Notes: a model not told the origin generated them from the sequence alone. DNA of 64,000 nt from Saltatorellus ferox (GCA_007751475.1 CP036434.1:7445524-7509523); one strand, 5' to 3'. Positions 25,252-33,581 are shown, counted from the stretch's first letter. Numbers and translations: made by a program.

Positions 25252-26976
25252 ATGTTCTCGATTCTGACAGCTCTCGCACTCACCCTGCCCCAGCAATGCC
25301 CGACCCCGATCGCCAAGCCGCCCGGGTTCCCGGGGGGTTTCGGGGGTCGTGTGGCCATCGACGGTGGTCGCGCCGTCCTGATCGACGACCGAACCTGCAC
25401 GAGTCAGCTGTGCGTCCAGGGCGCCGCCTTCTTCTACCGATACGAGCCCATCACCGGGCAATGGAACTATGAGTCGGCGCTGCACAGGGCCGATCAAGCC
25501 TCCCTGGACACGACGGGTCGAGCCGTCGACATCGATGGCGACACCGTCGTCGTTTCGTCGGTCGGTGACGTGGGACCGAATGCGTTGCGCACCGGGTCGG
25601 TCACCGTATGGGACTACGATGGAACGAACTGGATCGAAGGGCAGACGCTCTTCCCGTCCAATGGGTTCGAACTCGGCGGCTTCGGCGAGGCCCTCGACCT
25701 CGAAGGCGACCTGCTCGCGGTGGGCAACGGCGCCACCTACTGGGACGAACGCGGCAGCGTCAGCGTCTTCCGCCGCGGCACCGACGGAACGTGGCACGAG
25801 TCGGCGATCATCGAACCGAGGACTCCGTCGACGGCGACGGGATTCGGTCACGAGGTGAAGATTGCCGGTCACCAGATTCTGGTCACGACCATCAACGGAA
25901 CCGGTCATGATTTCCTGCCGGTCGGCGCGGTCATCGTCTTCGAGGAGAACGCCCAAACCGGCGAGTGGCTCGGCGTCCAGCGCCTGACGGGCTCGACGGC
26001 ACACGCCCTGTTCGGTCGAAGCCTCTCGGTCGATGGGGACCGTCTCGCCGTGGCTAGCTGGCCGCGGCTCAACGCTTTCGACGGTCCTCCGACGCGGGGC
26101 GCCGCCTTCGTCTTCGAGCGCGACCCTGCGGCGGGGCTCTGGTCCGAGTTCCAGCGACTCCAGTCAGGTTCGATCCTCGCCTTCGACGACTTCGGCAAGC
26201 ACGTGGCCCTCGATGGCGCGCGGGTCTACGTGGGCGCGCGACTCGGACACGAGCTCTACTTCTTCCATCAGCCGTTCGAGAACGCGCCCTTCCAGCGTTC
26301 TCCCTATCGCTCGTTCGAGGGCTTCGCGATCCAGGGCGGCTCGGGGAAGGTCGGGGAGTTCTTCGTGGCGGACGGAGGACATGTGCTCACGACGGGGTAC
26401 CAGTCCATCCACGAGGGCTACAAGTCATGGTTCCTGGAAGGCGCGCCTCTCACCGACTGTGACGGAGACGGCTTCGACGACGACTGCGCCCTTGCACTGG
26501 GCTGGCAGCTCGACGAGAACGGCGACGGCCACGTCGACACCTGTGGTGAGCTCGGCACCCGCATCTGTTTCGGACGCGACAACTCCGAACAACGCCCGAC
26601 GCGCCTCACCTCCTACGGCAGCCGTCGTGTGGTGGATGCGGATTTCCATGTTCGTGCCATGGGGATGCGCCAGCTCGTCAACGGCTACCTGCTCGTCTCG
26701 GACACCACGGGTTTCGTGCCACTCGCGGGTGGCAGCATGGGAGATCTATGCATTGCTGGCCCCCGGGTCGGCCGATTCTCCCAACAGGTTCAAGTGGCGA
26801 GCCCGCAAGGCACCATCGACATGCAGGTCAACCTCACGGCGCTTCCGCAGCCGACGGGCCCCGTGGTGGTCACGCCGGGCGATACCTGGTACTTCCAGTA
26901 CTGGCACCGGGACCAGCGGCTCGGCGGCGGACAAACCAGCACGTTCAGCGACGCTGTCGGCGTGACGTTCGAATGA
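25252..26976 (+). CDS. Secreted propeller-repeat protein with shared C-terminal domain
   Basis: The 574-aa protein has a short signal sequence (FSILTALALTLPQQ). It has about seven repeats of the form FGxxVAxDGxxxxV (FGGRVAIDGGRAVLIDD, GRAVDIDGDTVVVSSV, FGEALDLEGDLLAVGN, FGRSLSVDGDRLAVAS, FGKHVALDGARVYVGA), the FG-GAP-like type seen in extracellular propellers. A DGDGFDDDC and DENGDGHVDTC pair follows. The last 140 residues (RICFGRDNSEQRPTRL, GDLCIAGPRVGRF, WYFQYWHRD, TFSDAVGVTFE) form the domain shared with three neighbours. GAGG precedes the ATG by 8 bases. It is probably co-transcribed with the preceding gene (15-bp gap). Confidence 0.8.
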   Translation: MFSILTALALTLPQQCPTPIAKPPGFPGGFGGRVAIDGGRAVLIDDRTCTSQLCVQGAAFFYRYEPITGQWNYESALHRADQASLDTTGRAVDIDGDTVVVSSVGDVGPNALRTGSVTVWDYDGTNWIEGQTLFPSNGFELGGFGEALDLEGDLLAVGNGATYWDERGSVSVFRRGTDGTWHESAIIEPRTPSTATGFGHEVKIAGHQILVTTINGTGHDFLPVGAVIVFEENAQTGEWLGVQRLTGSTAHALFGRSLSVDGDRLAVASWPRLNAFDGPPTRGAAFVFERDPAAGLWSEFQRLQSGSILAFDDFGKHVALDGARVYVGARLGHELYFFHQPFENAPFQRSPYRSFEGFAIQGGSGKVGEFFVADGGHVLTTGYQSIHEGYKSWFLEGAPLTDCDGDGFDDDCALALGWQLDENGDGHVDTCGELGTRICFGRDNSEQRPTRLTSYGSRRVVDADFHVRAMGMRQLVNGYLLVSDTTGFVPLAGGSMGDLCIAGPRVGRFSQQVQVASPQGTIDMQVNLTALPQPTGPVVVTPGDTWYFQYWHRDQRLGGGQTSTFSDAVGVTFE

Positions 26977-27145
26977 CTTCGGACGGGACGGCCCCACCAC
27001 CTGCAGGGGCGCATTGGCTCGGCGATCCTGATCCAATGGGCATCTACCGGAACCTCCCCCTGGCCCGACTCGCCGCGGGCCCTCGGCCATTCCGCCGCGA
27101 CTCGCAGCTGCAAGGTAGCCCACGCGCGTAATGGGAGCGCGGAGC

Positions 27146-27184
27146 TGGCCAGGAGTCTCGACGCGCCCGTCGAGACCCCTGGTC
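27146..27184. repeat. REP-like palindrome, copy 2, also a possible terminator
   Basis: The arms CCAGGAGTCTCGACG and CGTCGAGACCCCTGG pair around a 4-base loop, with a 2-by-2 internal mismatch. It resembles the palindrome at 21701-21740 along its full length. It lies between the convergent ends of the secreted-protein gene (plus) and flgE (minus), so it could terminate either transcript. No U-run follows. The remainder of 26977-27225 shows no supported gene. Confidence 0.65.
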
Positions 27185-27225
27185 ACCATGTCGTCTTGTT
27201 CGCGGGGAAAGCGTCCCCTTCAGGA

Positions 27226-29205
27226 TCAGACGAGGTTGACCGTCTCGCTCAGCACTTCGTCCTGGGCAGACACGACCCGCGCGTTCGCCTGGTATCCGCG
27301 CTGGGCTTCGATCAGGCGCACGAACTGCTCCGCCGTATCCACGTTCGAGTTCTCCAGCGAGCCCGAGATGACGGCGCCCGCCTTCCGTATGTCGCCCTCC
27401 CCGAATCGGGCCTCGCCCGAGTTCGGCGTCTCCTCGAACATGTTGTTGCCCGCTGCGCGGAGGCCCTCGTCGTTCTGGAACGTCACCACGGCGAGCTGAC
27501 CGAGTTCGCGTGTCTGACCGTTCGAGTAGAAGCCATCGATCTGGCCGTCGGTCGAGACGAAGATGTTGGCGAGTTCGCCGTCACCGTAGCCGTTCTGGTC
27601 GAAGACGTAGGCGGTGCCTGCGCTTCCGAACTGCGTCACGCCCTCGACGTTGCCATCGAGACCGAGGTCGACGGAGACTTCTTGGATGGGCTGGCCCGTG
27701 AACTGCATGCGCAGGCGGTTGTCGACGGACCCGAGGCCGGTAGGCGATCCGTCGGGTGCGAAGGCGATTCCAGTGATCGGATCATCGACCCCCCCCTCCG
27801 CGATCGTGCCGGTCCCGTCCGGGATCTGGGCGTAGAGGTTCCAGGTCAGGTCCGCCTGGCGCTCGTAGTTCAGCGTGACCGTATGCGCAACGCCCGCCGC
27901 GTCGTAGACCTCGGTCGAGGTCGTGACGGTGTCCGGCCCGGTGCCGTCGGTCGCCACCGACATGGCGTAGCCGTTCCAGTCCGTTCCGCCGGTGTTCGCG
28001 GGGTCGTCCGTGATGCTGAGCAAGAGGTCCGCCTCGCCGGCCGTCGCCGCCGTCACGGACAGTCGGCCAGAGCCGTCGACCATGACCTCCGCGTCGGTGT
28101 AGTAGCTGTTGAGGAAGCCCACGAAGTCGGCCATCGTCGTTCCGTCGTTTCCTGCGCCGAACGTGAACGTCGCGCTGATCGGCATTCCGTCGGTGTCTTC
28201 GCCCACGACCTGGATCTGATCCCCGTCCACGTACTCCGTGAGGTTGCCCGTGAGGCCGTTCAGCTCAGCCGTGGAAAGATCGCTGGGGATCGGGGTCTCG
28301 GAACCGCTGGCCAGGGTCGTGGAGAAGCCGACGAGCTGCGTCAGATCGCCGACGCCGAGCGGTGGATTCAGGTCGATCGAGAAGCTGCCGCCCTTGCGGT
28401 CCGTTTCCACGACGATCTCACCGCTGGCCCCATCCACGTAGCTCGTGATGTCCTGGAGGGCGTTGATCGCAGCGGCGATCGAGGCGGCCGGGATGGCTCC
28501 CGTGACGGGATCGCTCGGCACGACGACCTGCTGGGGAACGCCGCCGTTGGCGATCACCTCCATCGAGACGATGTCGCCGGGCACGCCGCCGACCGCCGCG
28601 ACGTTGTAGCTGGGCGCCGCGCTCGTGCTCCGCTTCTCCGCCGGCGTGCCCACGAAGTAGGCGCTGTTCGCGGAGAGAGATTCGGCCAGCGGACCTGACA
28701 CAACGGCCGGCAGGTTGCCCTTGACGATCACCTCGGTCGTGATCTGCGGCGGGAAGAGCGAGGTCACGTCGAGGTTGATCGGGACGCCGTTCGGGTCGAG
28801 CACCTTCGCACCCGACGCCTGATCCACCAGGTTCTGGGTCGCATCCAGACCGAACGTGCCGACGCGCGAATACGTGCGGTTCTCGGGGGTCTGGAGGGCG
28901 AAGAAGCCGCCGCCTTCCAGGGCGAGGTCGAAGACGCGACCCGTGTCCGTCAGCGATCCCTGGGTGAAGGTCTTGTCGATGCTGGCGAGGCCGACGCCGT
29001 AGCCCACCTGCATCGGGTTGATTCCGCCTCGACCCGCGTTGGGCGCGCTCGCGAAGCGGAAGTTCTGGGAGAAGTTGTCCGAGAAAGAGGCGCGACTCTT
29101 CTTGTAGCCGGGCGTGTTCTGGTTCGCCAGGTTGTTACCGATGACGTCGATCCACTGCTGGTGCGTACGCATGCCCGAAAGGGCGGAATAGAAGGAAGAT
29201 GACAT
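27226..29205 (-). CDS. flgE: Flagellar hook protein
   Basis: FlgE polymerises into the hook. The 659-aa protein begins with the conserved helix (SSSFYSALSGMRTHQQWIDV, IGNNLANQNTPGYKKSRASF), has the hook core (FDLALEGGGFFALQTPENRT, YSRVGTFGLDATQNLVDQ), and ends with SGSLENSNVDTAEQFVRLIE, AQRGYQANARVVSAQDEVLS. It is much longer than the 402-aa enteric hook protein; the extra residues lie in the surface domains between about 150 and 530. It is the last gene of the fliK-flgD-flgE group, 78 bp after flgD. No separate promoter was recognised in that gap. Confidence 0.95.
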   Translation of the reverse strand: MSSSFYSALSGMRTHQQWIDVIGNNLANQNTPGYKKSRASFSDNFSQNFRFASAPNAGRGGINPMQVGYGVGLASIDKTFTQGSLTDTGRVFDLALEGGGFFALQTPENRTYSRVGTFGLDATQNLVDQASGAKVLDPNGVPINLDVTSLFPPQITTEVIVKGNLPAVVSGPLAESLSANSAYFVGTPAEKRSTSAAPSYNVAAVGGVPGDIVSMEVIANGGVPQQVVVPSDPVTGAIPAASIAAAINALQDITSYVDGASGEIVVETDRKGGSFSIDLNPPLGVGDLTQLVGFSTTLASGSETPIPSDLSTAELNGLTGNLTEYVDGDQIQVVGEDTDGMPISATFTFGAGNDGTTMADFVGFLNSYYTDAEVMVDGSGRLSVTAATAGEADLLLSITDDPANTGGTDWNGYAMSVATDGTGPDTVTTSTEVYDAAGVAHTVTLNYERQADLTWNLYAQIPDGTGTIAEGGVDDPITGIAFAPDGSPTGLGSVDNRLRMQFTGQPIQEVSVDLGLDGNVEGVTQFGSAGTAYVFDQNGYGDGELANIFVSTDGQIDGFYSNGQTRELGQLAVVTFQNDEGLRAAGNNMFEETPNSGEARFGEGDIRKAGAVISGSLENSNVDTAEQFVRLIEAQRGYQANARVVSAQDEVLSETVNLV

Positions 29206-29283
29206 GTCAGGGGCGACAGCGCTCGGGGACTGCGGCGTGGGTGGGCCAGGGTGATACGAAACGTGACGGAGGAAGACGCGCGA

Positions 29284-29787
29284 TCAGCCGTCGGAAGCGA
29301 GGTCGTCAGCGTCGCTCTCGGCGGTGTCCTCGGCGTCGATGATCCCATCTCCATCGCCGACGGCACCGAGGACTTCAGCGACCTGCTCCAGCGGAACATC
29401 GACGCCACCGATGCCGAGGAAGACGCGTCCGTCCGCGACCTTCGCGTACTCGACGGCGCCTGAGATCAGCTCCCCGGTCGTCTCGTCGGCGTACGCGACG
29501 TTCTGGCCGACGAGTGCGCTCGCCCCCGTGATCTGATCGACGAGCGCGTTGCCTTGCTGAAGCCGCGCGAGGCCGACCAGGTTCTGGTTGACGAGTTCCA
29601 TCTGCTCCAGCGACGAGAACTGGGCCAGCTGCGCGGCGAGCTCGTCGTTGCTCTGCGGCGACATCGGGTCCTGGTTCTGGAGCTGCGCGACGAGGAGGTT
29701 CGTGAACGCGTTCTTGTCGAGCTGCTTGCCCGCCTGGGTCGCCTGGGCGCTTTGTTGCGCGGAGCCGACGCTGATGCCTTCGATCAT
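29284..29787 (-). CDS. flgD: Flagellar hook cap / hook assembly protein
   Basis: FlgD caps the growing hook. The N-terminal conserved region is clear: QLDKNAFTNLLVAQLQNQDP, MSPQSNDELAAQLAQFSSLE, QMELVNQNL. The C-terminal part (SALVGQNVAYADETTGELIS, then ISGAVEYAKVADGRVFLGI) corresponds to the start of the FlgD Tudor-like domain, but the protein is only 167 aa against about 230 in enterobacteria, and the fibronectin-like FLG domain appears absent. It ends with a very acidic tail rich in Asp and Ala. It is 43 bp after fliK. Confidence 0.93.
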   Translation of the reverse strand: MIEGISVGSAQQSAQATQAGKQLDKNAFTNLLVAQLQNQDPMSPQSNDELAAQLAQFSSLEQMELVNQNLVGLARLQQGNALVDQITGASALVGQNVAYADETTGELISGAVEYAKVADGRVFLGIGGVDVPLEQVAEVLGAVGDGDGIIDAEDTAESDADDLASDG

Positions 29788-29830
29788 GGGAGTGTGCCTT
29801 GGGAGGGTGAAAGTGGGCCCGGAGTCGAAC

Positions 29831-31081
29831 TCAGGCCTGGATGTCGACGCGGCCTTCGGCCACGCTTCGGTTGAAAGAGGACAAGAGAGCCGCGCGATCG
29901 CTGGCCGCCGAGTCGATGCCGGAAGCTGAGTCGGACGAGCGCCTGGCGCGACCGCGACGGCCTGCGCCGCTCCCGTCGCCGAGTCGATCGCTGGAACCGG
30001 AACGCGCCGGATCGTCGCCGTGCGCGAAGTCGAGGCTGCCGGCGTCGATCAAGCTGAGTTCGAGATCGACGGCCTCCATCCCGTCCCGCGCGAGCCAGGC
30101 ACGAAGCTCGGGGGCGTGGGCCTCCAGAACGGCGAGCGTCTCGGGGCTCTCGGCCGCGATCTTCGCCGTCACTGTTTTGCCGTCCACTCGGATGAGCAGA
30201 TCGAGTCGACCGAGCTCCACGGGCCGTAGCTGGATGCGAGCCTCGCGCTTGCCGTCGAGGATCTGGATGCGGACCTGATCGAGGAGGGCGCGCGCCTCCT
30301 CCGCGGGCAGGCCAGGACGGGGCGCGGCCACTCCCTCAGGGCGCCGGGCAGCCCTGGCGGCCTCGTTCGGCTGAATCGCCTGGACGGGCTGCGCGGTGGC
30401 GGCCTTGGCTCCGCCTCCCAGCGCGACCACGGGCGACGGTGCCCCCGCCGACGCGGTGCCTGAGCCTGGTGCCGTGGCCGACGCGCCGGCTGCGACGGTG
30501 AGCGTCGCGCTGGAGCCCATCGGCCCGTTCGGTGCGAGCAGGATCGAATGGGGCGCGGCCTGACCCTGGACATCGTTCGGGTCGGGCTCGATCGCGGAGG
30601 GATCGGCGATTTCGGACGCGCCGGGCGCGTCTCCGGCGGAGGAGGCGCGGGCCGCGGGAGCCGAGCCTGCGGCTCCTTCCGATGCTCCACGCTGGACCCT
30701 GCGATTCGACGCCGGGTCCGCCTGATGAGCTTGGGCCTCGGTGGTGGAAGCGCCCGCGTCCTCCCGTGCGAAGGTGCGTTCCTCACGGGGCTTCCAGGTC
30801 TTGGCCTGGGCTTCCCGGGCGTTGTAGGTCCGCTCCGCCGCATCGGTACGACCCTCACGGACCCGCGCGACCACGTCGGAGGCGACCTTCGCGACATCGC
30901 GGACGGCGCGCCTTTCCAGCAACCTGGCGAAGCGATCGCCTTCACCGAGGGCGCCGCGGACCTTGGAAGCGGATTCTGCCTGGGACCTACCGCCCAGGAA
31001 CGTGGACGATCGCTCCGTGCCGAGCGACCGTCCATCCATATCCATGGAACGGAGGACGAGTTGGGACTTCGTGGACTCCAT
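29831..31081 (-). CDS. fliK: Flagellar hook-length control protein
   Basis: FliK is the secreted ruler that sets hook length and switches export specificity. The 416-aa protein has a long Ala/Glu/Gly-rich, probably disordered N-terminal part and the conserved C-terminal Flg_hook domain: EEARALLDQVRIQILDGKRE, ARIQLRPVELGRLDLLIRVD (the LRPxxLG signature), TVTAKIAAESPETLAVLEAH, LRAWLARDGMEAVDLELSLI. A Ser/Gly/Arg-rich stretch and RVDIQA close the protein. The start ATG at 31081 follows a perfect sigma-54 promoter by only a few bases. It is the first gene of the second flagellar block. Confidence 0.9.
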   Translation of the reverse strand: MESTKSQLVLRSMDMDGRSLGTERSSTFLGGRSQAESASKVRGALGEGDRFARLLERRAVRDVAKVASDVVARVREGRTDAAERTYNAREAQAKTWKPREERTFAREDAGASTTEAQAHQADPASNRRVQRGASEGAAGSAPAARASSAGDAPGASEIADPSAIEPDPNDVQGQAAPHSILLAPNGPMGSSATLTVAAGASATAPGSGTASAGAPSPVVALGGGAKAATAQPVQAIQPNEAARAARRPEGVAAPRPGLPAEEARALLDQVRIQILDGKREARIQLRPVELGRLDLLIRVDGKTVTAKIAAESPETLAVLEAHAPELRAWLARDGMEAVDLELSLIDAGSLDFAHGDDPARSGSSDRLGDGSGAGRRGRARRSSDSASGIDSAASDRAALLSSFNRSVAEGRVDIQA

Positions 31082-31093
31082 CGACCCTGTAGG

Positions 31094-31109
31094 AGCAACG
31101 TCGGTGCCA
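31094..31109 (-). promoter_or_regulatory. Sigma-54 (-24/-12) promoter of the fliK-flgD-flgE operon
   Basis: The minus strand reads TGGCACCGACGTTGCT, again a full match to TGGCAC-N5-TTGCW. Thirteen bases separate the GC from the fliK ATG, so the predicted transcript begins about two bases before the start codon. Together with the flgF site this shows that both flagellar blocks are under sigma-54 control. Confidence 0.85.
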
Positions 31110-31217
31110 AGTCCCTGAATGGACCTTCCTGGCTCGAATCAGCGCACGACCCGGAAGCCGTTTCCGGCCAGCAGAAGAAAAGGCCGTCCCGGAGTTCCGG
31201 GCCGGGACACTTGCCTC

Positions 31218-31910
31218 CTATCCGCGTTCGTGCACGGAGGCCGAGCCGTCGGCCTCGCCGACCACCATGGCGTGGGCGAGCCCGATGAAGAGCCCGCTCT
31301 CCACGACGCCGGGGATTTCGTGGAGCGCGCGCTCCAGGGCGGCAGCATCCGCGATCCCATCCGCGTGGTGCACGTCGAGGATCTCGTTGCCGTTGTCGGT
31401 CAGGTAAGCGGCGGACGAATCGTCCTTGCGCATCCGAAGGGCCGGCTGGCCACCCATGGCCTCGATTCTCCGGTGGACGACGGCGCGGGCGAAGGGGACG
31501 ACCTCGACCGGCAGGTCGAACGTGCTTCCAAGGCGCTCGACGACCTTGTCGGCCCCCACCACGATCACCACGCGATCCGAAAGCGACGCGACGACCTTCT
31601 CGCGCAGGAGCGCGCCTCCGCCCCCCTTGATCATCTGAAACGCGCCGTCGATCTCGTCGGCGCCGTCCACCGTCACGTCGATCTTCTCCACCTCATCGAG
31701 GGTCGCCAGCGGGATACCGAAGCCGCGGGACTTCGTCTCGGTGTCGATCGAGGTCGGGACTCCTCGGATCTCGAGGCCCTCGTCGCGGATGCGCTCGGCG
31801 AGGCGCTCCAGGGTGAAGAACACGGTCGACCCGGTCCCGAGCCCGACCGTCTGGCCCGACTCGATGAACTCGGCGGCGCGGCGCCCGGCCGCTCTCTTGG
31901 ATTCGCTCAT
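31218..31910 (-). CDS. rpiA: Ribose-5-phosphate isomerase A
   Basis: This 230-aa cytoplasmic enzyme interconverts ribose-5-phosphate and ribulose-5-phosphate in the pentose phosphate pathway. It has normal family length and the hallmark loops VGLGTGSTV (phosphate loop), VDVTVDGADEIDG-like IDVTVDGADEIDGAFQMIKG, GGGALLREKVVAS (catalytic Glu and Lys) and YLTDNGNEILDVHHADGIAD. The ATG at 31910 begins right before the conserved N-terminus; longer frames run into the divergent sulfatase promoter. A GGAG motif and a TACCCT box both lie just upstream. The gene is divergent from the sulfatase, 49 bp apart. Confidence 0.96.
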   Translation of the reverse strand: MSESKRAAGRRAAEFIESGQTVGLGTGSTVFFTLERLAERIRDEGLEIRGVPTSIDTETKSRGFGIPLATLDEVEKIDVTVDGADEIDGAFQMIKGGGGALLREKVVASLSDRVVIVVGADKVVERLGSTFDLPVEVVPFARAVVHRRIEAMGGQPALRMRKDDSSAAYLTDNGNEILDVHHADGIADAAALERALHEIPGVVESGLFIGLAHAMVVGEADGSASVHERG

Positions 31911-31917
31911 GGGCTCC

Positions 31918-31923
31918 AGGGTA
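31918..31923 (-). promoter_or_regulatory. -10 box (TACCCT) of rpiA, leaderless geometry
   Basis: The minus strand carries TACCCT seven bases before the rpiA ATG. A GGAG motif in the spacer could instead act as a Shine-Dalgarno sequence of a longer transcript, so this site is less certain than the others of the series. Confidence 0.4.
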
Positions 31924-31947
31924 CGCTCATCCCGGGCGCGGAAAGAG

Positions 31948-31953
31948 TACGCT
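31948..31953 (+). promoter_or_regulatory. -10 box (TACGCT) of the sulfatase gene, leaderless geometry
   Basis: TACGCT is followed by six bases (GGCCGG) and the ATG at 31960. No Shine-Dalgarno motif is present. The box also helps to choose 31960 over the internal ATG at 32017 as the start of the sulfatase. Confidence 0.5.
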
Positions 31954-31959
31954 GGCCGG

Positions 31960-33561
31960 ATGTTCTTCACCGATCCCCTCCGGCGAGGGTGCGCCGAGCG
32001 CCCACTCCGTGCGAGCATGCCTGGCCTCCTTCTCCTCCTCGCAGCGGCCTCGCCTGCGCTGGCGCAGGAGGCCGAACCGCGGCGGCCCAACGTCCTCTTC
32101 ATCTTCAGCGACGACCACGCCACGGACGCGATCGGCGCGTACCAGGGCCGACTCGCGGGCGTGAACCCGACGCCGCGGATCGACGAGCTCAGTCGCGGCG
32201 GGACGCTGTTCAAGCGCTCCTACTGCACGAACTCGATCTGCGGCCCGAGCCGCGCCGTCGTCCTGACCTCGAAGCACAGCCATCTCAACGGATTTCGCCA
32301 GAACGGCGACCGCTTCGACGGCGACCAGCAGACCTTCCCGAAGCTCCTGCAGAAGGCCGGCTACACGACGGCGATGATCGGCAAGTGGCACCTGAACTCC
32401 GACCCCCAGGGCTTCGACCACTGGGACATCCTCCCTGGCCAGGGCATGTACTACAACCCGACGCTGCTCAACGCCGAGGGCAAGCGCACCGTGGAGGGTC
32501 ACTGCACGGACATCGTCACCGACCTCGCGCTCGACTGGCTCGACGAGCAGAAGAAGGCGGACCCGGACCGGCCGTGGCTCCTGATGTGCCAGCACAAGGC
32601 GCCGCACCGCACGTGGATGCCCGCCGGTCGGCATCTGGACCTCTGGGCCGACGAGGACATTCCGGTGCCTGCGACGCTCTTCGACCAGCACCAGGACAAC
32701 GCGAGCGGCGCGAACGACTCGGAGATGAGCATCGACGAGCACATGGAGATCTTCTACGACCTCTTCGTGCTGGATGACGAGAGCCAGCCGCCGCCCGGGG
32801 GCCGGGCCCTCGACGCATCCGGATTCCGCAACCTGGAGCGCATGACGCCGGAGCAGCGTCGGGTCTGGGACGCGGCGTTCCAGCCGCGCAACGCCGCGTT
32901 CCTCGAAGCGAACCTCCAGGGCGAAGACCTCGTCCGATGGAAGTATCAGCGCTACATCAAGAACTACCTGCGCTGCATCCGCGGCGTCGACGAGAGCGTC
33001 GGCGCGCTCCTCGACTGGCTGGAGGAGAGCGGTCAAGCGGAGAACACGATCGTCGTCTACTCGTCGGACCAGGGCTTCTACCTCGGCGACCACGGCTGGT
33101 TCGACAAGCGCTGGATGTACGACGAGTCGCTGGAGATGCCGCTCATCGTGCGCTGGCCGGGCGTGACGCCGCCGGGGACCGTCGCCAACGCACTCGTGCA
33201 GAACCTCGACTACGCGCCGACCTTCCTCGACGCCGCCGGGGTCGAGATCCCGGCTGACATGCAGGGGCACTCACTGCGCCCGGTCCTCGCGGGCGCCGAG
33301 CCCGAAACGTGGCGTGACGCGATCTACTATCGCTACTACGAGTTCCCGGGCGCCCACGCGGTCCCGCGGCACTACGGCATTCGCACGGATCGATACAAGC
33401 TGATCTACTTCGAACAGCTGGACGAGTGGGAGTTCTACGATCTCCAGGAAGACCCGGACGAACTCACCAACCTCTTTGGCCAGCCGGGCCACCAGGCCGA
33501 GATCGCGAAGCTCAGCCTGCGGCTGGGCGAGATGAAGCGTGACGCCAAGGACGCCGAGTAG
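31960..33561 (+). CDS. Secreted type I sulfatase
   Basis: This 533-aa exported enzyme hydrolyses sulfate esters; in Planctomycetota such proteins often act on algal or host sulfated polysaccharide. A signal peptide ends near LAAASPALAQ. The metal-binding start is RPNVLFIFSDDHATDAIGAY, and the formylglycine motif is the full C-x-P-S-R form (SICGPSRAVVLTSKH, C94), so maturation by a formylglycine-generating system is expected; none is encoded here. Further sites are IGKWHLNSD, CQHKAPHRTW and YSSDQGFYLGDHGWFDKRWM (metal Asp and His). The C-terminal DEWEFYDLQEDPDELTNLFG is typical of S1-family sulfatases. The GH29 fucosidase 12 kb away could act on the same polymers (inference). Confidence 0.93.
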   Translation: MFFTDPLRRGCAERPLRASMPGLLLLLAAASPALAQEAEPRRPNVLFIFSDDHATDAIGAYQGRLAGVNPTPRIDELSRGGTLFKRSYCTNSICGPSRAVVLTSKHSHLNGFRQNGDRFDGDQQTFPKLLQKAGYTTAMIGKWHLNSDPQGFDHWDILPGQGMYYNPTLLNAEGKRTVEGHCTDIVTDLALDWLDEQKKADPDRPWLLMCQHKAPHRTWMPAGRHLDLWADEDIPVPATLFDQHQDNASGANDSEMSIDEHMEIFYDLFVLDDESQPPPGGRALDASGFRNLERMTPEQRRVWDAAFQPRNAAFLEANLQGEDLVRWKYQRYIKNYLRCIRGVDESVGALLDWLEESGQAENTIVVYSSDQGFYLGDHGWFDKRWMYDESLEMPLIVRWPGVTPPGTVANALVQNLDYAPTFLDAAGVEIPADMQGHSLRPVLAGAEPETWRDAIYYRYYEFPGAHAVPRHYGIRTDRYKLIYFEQLDEWEFYDLQEDPDELTNLFGQPGHQAEIAKLSLRLGEMKRDAKDAE

Positions 33562-33581
33562 TCAGCCCACCCCACCGAATC

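Noticed and set aside
23257..26004. A 915-codon open frame antisense to the two secreted propeller proteins
   Set aside because: It spans two real genes on the other strand and their intergenic gap and lacks any motif; the plus-strand products have signal peptides and repeats.
26973..27131. A 52-codon frame starting in an ATGA overlap after the second propeller gene
   Set aside because: No motif, Pro/Arg-rich composition and no homology recognised; the ATGA overlap alone is weak evidence.
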